Assembly (NCBI GenBank): GCA_023394255.1
Contig: JAEXAZ010000026.1
Location: 1 to 6,400, forward strand
Direction: 5' to 3'
Length of the DNA: 6,400 nucleotides
Source: Bacillota bacterium
Lineage (GTDB): Bacteria > Bacillota > Clostridia > Oscillospirales > Ruminococcaceae
Positions 5,222 to 6,400 of this stretch are shown piece after piece. The notes beneath the pieces are model-generated. The model saw nothing but the letters and a program-made list of their open reading frames with translations. It had not been told where the DNA came from and did no database searches. Position 1 is the stretch's first letter; every line of letters starts with the position of its first letter. The translations under genes and the position numbers were made by a program.

Positions 5222-5248
5222 AACGGCGTGGAACACGTTGTTCCACGG
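5222..5248. repeat. 27-bp direct repeat, copy 2, containing a near-perfect palindrome
   Basis: Identical to 5002-5028 and offset by exactly 220 bp, close to 21 turns of B-form DNA. The palindrome is at 5227-5247. It lies about 20 bp beyond the stop codon of the DUF927 gene. Confidence 0.9.
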
Positions 5249-5267
5249 AGTTCCACAAATTCCACAG

Positions 5268-6400
5268 TCAAAGCGGCAATTCATCATTCGGTTCGTCTTC
5301 CATATCAACCATCGGAAGCTTCAGACAGAAGCATTCCGTAGGAATTCCGTTGATGCGTTTGCCTTTTGTGTTCGCTCTCCCGCGTGTCTCGATGAGATGC
5401 TCGGCCTTGAGATAGCTGATCATTGCGGCGGTGGAATATCCCTCATCCTGAAGGATGCGTTCGAAAACGCCGCGAATGATATAGGCCCGGTTATCTTCGA
5501 TGGCACCGAGCACTTCGATATTCTCTGATCTTCCGCAGAGTTTATTGCTGTTCTGCGTGACCCAGTCGCACAAGAACTTATATCCCCTGTCGCCAGCACT
5601 GACCGCGGCCTTGCTGGCAAGAAATTCAGAGATCTCCGCGACAGTGATTGGATGCTCTGTTCCATGGAACACCCACCTGCAGGCCAGCTCATCAGCCAGC
5701 ACAATGGACGCAGCTGCCATAGCCTGCTTCTCGGTTGTATCTCTATCAGAAAGATCTCGAAACAACTCTCGGTATCGCTCTGTGACCTCTTCGATCACGC
5801 CGGGCTTGTAAAGCTCCTCAACAAATTTTTTGCCCGCAAATCCGAAATTGCGCTTCACTACTCCGGACACTCTCATTCCGTCTTGAATGACTGCGTGAGA
5901 GGATTTGCACTCAATGTCGATTACGCGGTTTACGGCCCCCGCTCCAGCATTCTGGGCCGTCAGAGGGCTCTCACCCGTGGTCAAGATACACAGACGCCAG
6001 GTGGGCGTTAAATCAACGCCTCCAGCCTTATTTCCACGGGTTCTGCCCACACCCTGTGCAAGTTTGTAGACATCAAAGTTACTGCGTCCTCGGCTGTCCT
6101 TGGAAAGCTGAAGCTCGTCAAGGCAGAGCGGAAGATTATTTAGGAAGGCTGCCGTCTTTTCCATGCCGACGACCGTACCGTCGAAGGTCTTGACATAGGC
6201 TCCGACCGCCGGATCACCCCACACGCTGGCGGCCACCATCAAAGCGACCGTCTTACCGGTGCCAGAATCCACACCCCAAAGGTGAACAAAAAACGGCAGG
6301 CAGTTGAGCGGCTCCAACAGAACTGATGCGAAACTGGCGGCCAGGATGATCCTTGCTGTGGCGGACATTGTTCGCACTTGCGACGCAACTTCCATCCATT
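5268..6400 (-). CDS. DUF927-domain P-loop ATPase, 3' part (runs off right edge)
   Basis: The frame is open to the right edge: a Trp codon precedes the first Met in the window (6395), so that Met need not be the start, and family members are usually several hundred residues longer. Counting from that Met, the visible part has Walker A GVDSGTGKT (41-49), the DUF927 hallmark YVKTFDGT (67-74) and ALMVAASVWGDP, a Walker B-like PLCLDELQ (89-96), LAQGVGRTR (112-120), LTTGESPL (138-145) and GAGAVNRVIDIE (151-162), where R157 could be an arginine finger. The C-terminal third (about 290-375) looks like a winged-helix or small DNA-binding domain (YSTAAMISYLKAEHLIETRG). DUF927 proteins occur in phages and integrative elements, commonly fused to primase-like N-termini, and are thought to act as replicative ATPases/helicases. 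The N-terminal half is not visible here. Confidence 0.87.
   Translation of the reverse strand, partial: WMEVASQVRTMSATARIILAASFASVLLEPLNCLPFFVHLWGVDSGTGKTVALMVAASVWGDPAVGAYVKTFDGTVVGMEKTAAFLNNLPLCLDELQLSKDSRGRSNFDVYKLAQGVGRTRGNKAGGVDLTPTWRLCILTTGESPLTAQNAGAGAVNRVIDIECKSSHAVIQDGMRVSGVVKRNFGFAGKKFVEELYKPGVIEEVTERYRELFRDLSDRDTTEKQAMAAASIVLADELACRWVFHGTEHPITVAEISEFLASKAAVSAGDRGYKFLCDWVTQNSNKLCGRSENIEVLGAIEDNRAYIIRGVFERILQDEGYSTAAMISYLKAEHLIETRGRANTKGKRINGIPTECFCLKLPMVDMEDEPNDELPL
5658..5671. repeat. 14-bp perfect palindrome inside the DUF927 gene
   Basis: TGTTCCATGGAACA is self-complementary and carries two overlapping GGAAC half-sites in inverted orientation, sharing GTTCCA/TGGAAC with the intergenic array about 390 bp away. 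It could be an outlying binding site for the same protein, or coding coincidence (it encodes part of WVFHGTEHP). Confidence 0.35.

Larger units (their letters stand above)
4989..5265. repeat. symmetric array of 12 GTGGAAC heptamers around an AT-rich core; candidate replication origin
   Basis: The gap between DUF927 and the helicase carries GTGGAAC at 4989, 4998, 5008, 5065, 5073 and 5228, and the reverse GTTCCAC at 5020, 5164, 5172, 5240 and 5250, plus ATTCCAC at 5259. The outer four sites on each side are exact mirror images about position 5127, with spacers of 2, 3 and 5 nt; the inner pairs mirror about 5121.5 with a 1-nt spacer. Between the inner pairs lies an AT-rich stretch (about 5106-5163) with TATA-like and T-run segments. 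Iteron-like sites flanking an AT-rich core beside replication genes suggest an origin. An operator for a multimeric regulator, or a partition site, would fit too. No promoter can be placed with confidence here. Confidence 0.7.

Noticed and set aside
4989..5265. CRISPR array
   Set aside because: Repeats are short, in both orientations and with 1-12 nt or irregular gaps; there are no uniform spacers and no cas genes.

Overview
This window reads as the replication and early-to-middle gene block of a temperate or lytic phage (probably a prophage) of a low-to-moderate-GC Firmicute. The most likely host is a gut Clostridia of the Oscillospiraceae/Ruminococcaceae type. That placing rests on the gene families (DUF927 ATPase, RadD-like DEAH helicase, VRR-NUC nuclease, NUMOD/HNH endonuclease, Lar-like zinc ribbon, ArpU/sigma-like regulator), the strong GGAGG ribosome binding sites and roughly 50-55% GC. 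It is inference; no taxonomic marker is present.

Every supported gene lies on the minus strand, so transcription runs right to left. In that order the layout is: the 3' part of a DUF927 P-loop ATPase (5268-6400, continuing off the right edge); a 285-bp non-coding gap holding a symmetric array of GTGGAAC heptamers (4989-5265); a DEAH-box SF2 helicase (3461-4972); a 49-residue protein with a GTG start (3315-3464); a VRR-NUC nuclease (2945-3325); a NUMOD4-HNH-NUMOD1 endonuclease (2428-2952); a 121-aa helical protein (2070-2435); a Cys-cluster plus NUMOD1-like protein (1712-2086); a 137-aa Cys-rich coiled-coil protein (1309-1722); a 126-aa unknown (932-1312); a Lar-like zinc-ribbon protein (514-939); a short intergenic hairpin (488-515); a possible 25-codon ORF (364-441); and the 5' part of an ArpU/sigma-like protein with a TTG start (1-367, continuing off the left edge). 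Two of these genes, the 49-aa protein and the TTG-started regulator, start with non-ATG codons and are easily missed.

From the helicase to the Lar-like gene every neighbouring pair overlaps by 4-17 nt, so this is one translationally coupled operon. The single large gap, between DUF927 and the helicase, is therefore conspicuous. It carries 12 heptamers arranged as a mirror image around an AT-rich core: four outer sites on each side share one exact centre of symmetry (5127) and keep their 2-3-5 nt spacing even though the spacer bases differ. This looks like a multi-site protein-binding platform. A replication origin next to replication genes is the leading idea, with an operator or a partition site as alternatives.

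A second unusual point is that two unrelated genes end in a NUMOD1-like tail whose Trp-Arg-Tyr codons (TGG AGG TAT) also form the Shine-Dalgarno sequence of the following gene. This may explain how such modules sit in a gapless operon without breaking it.
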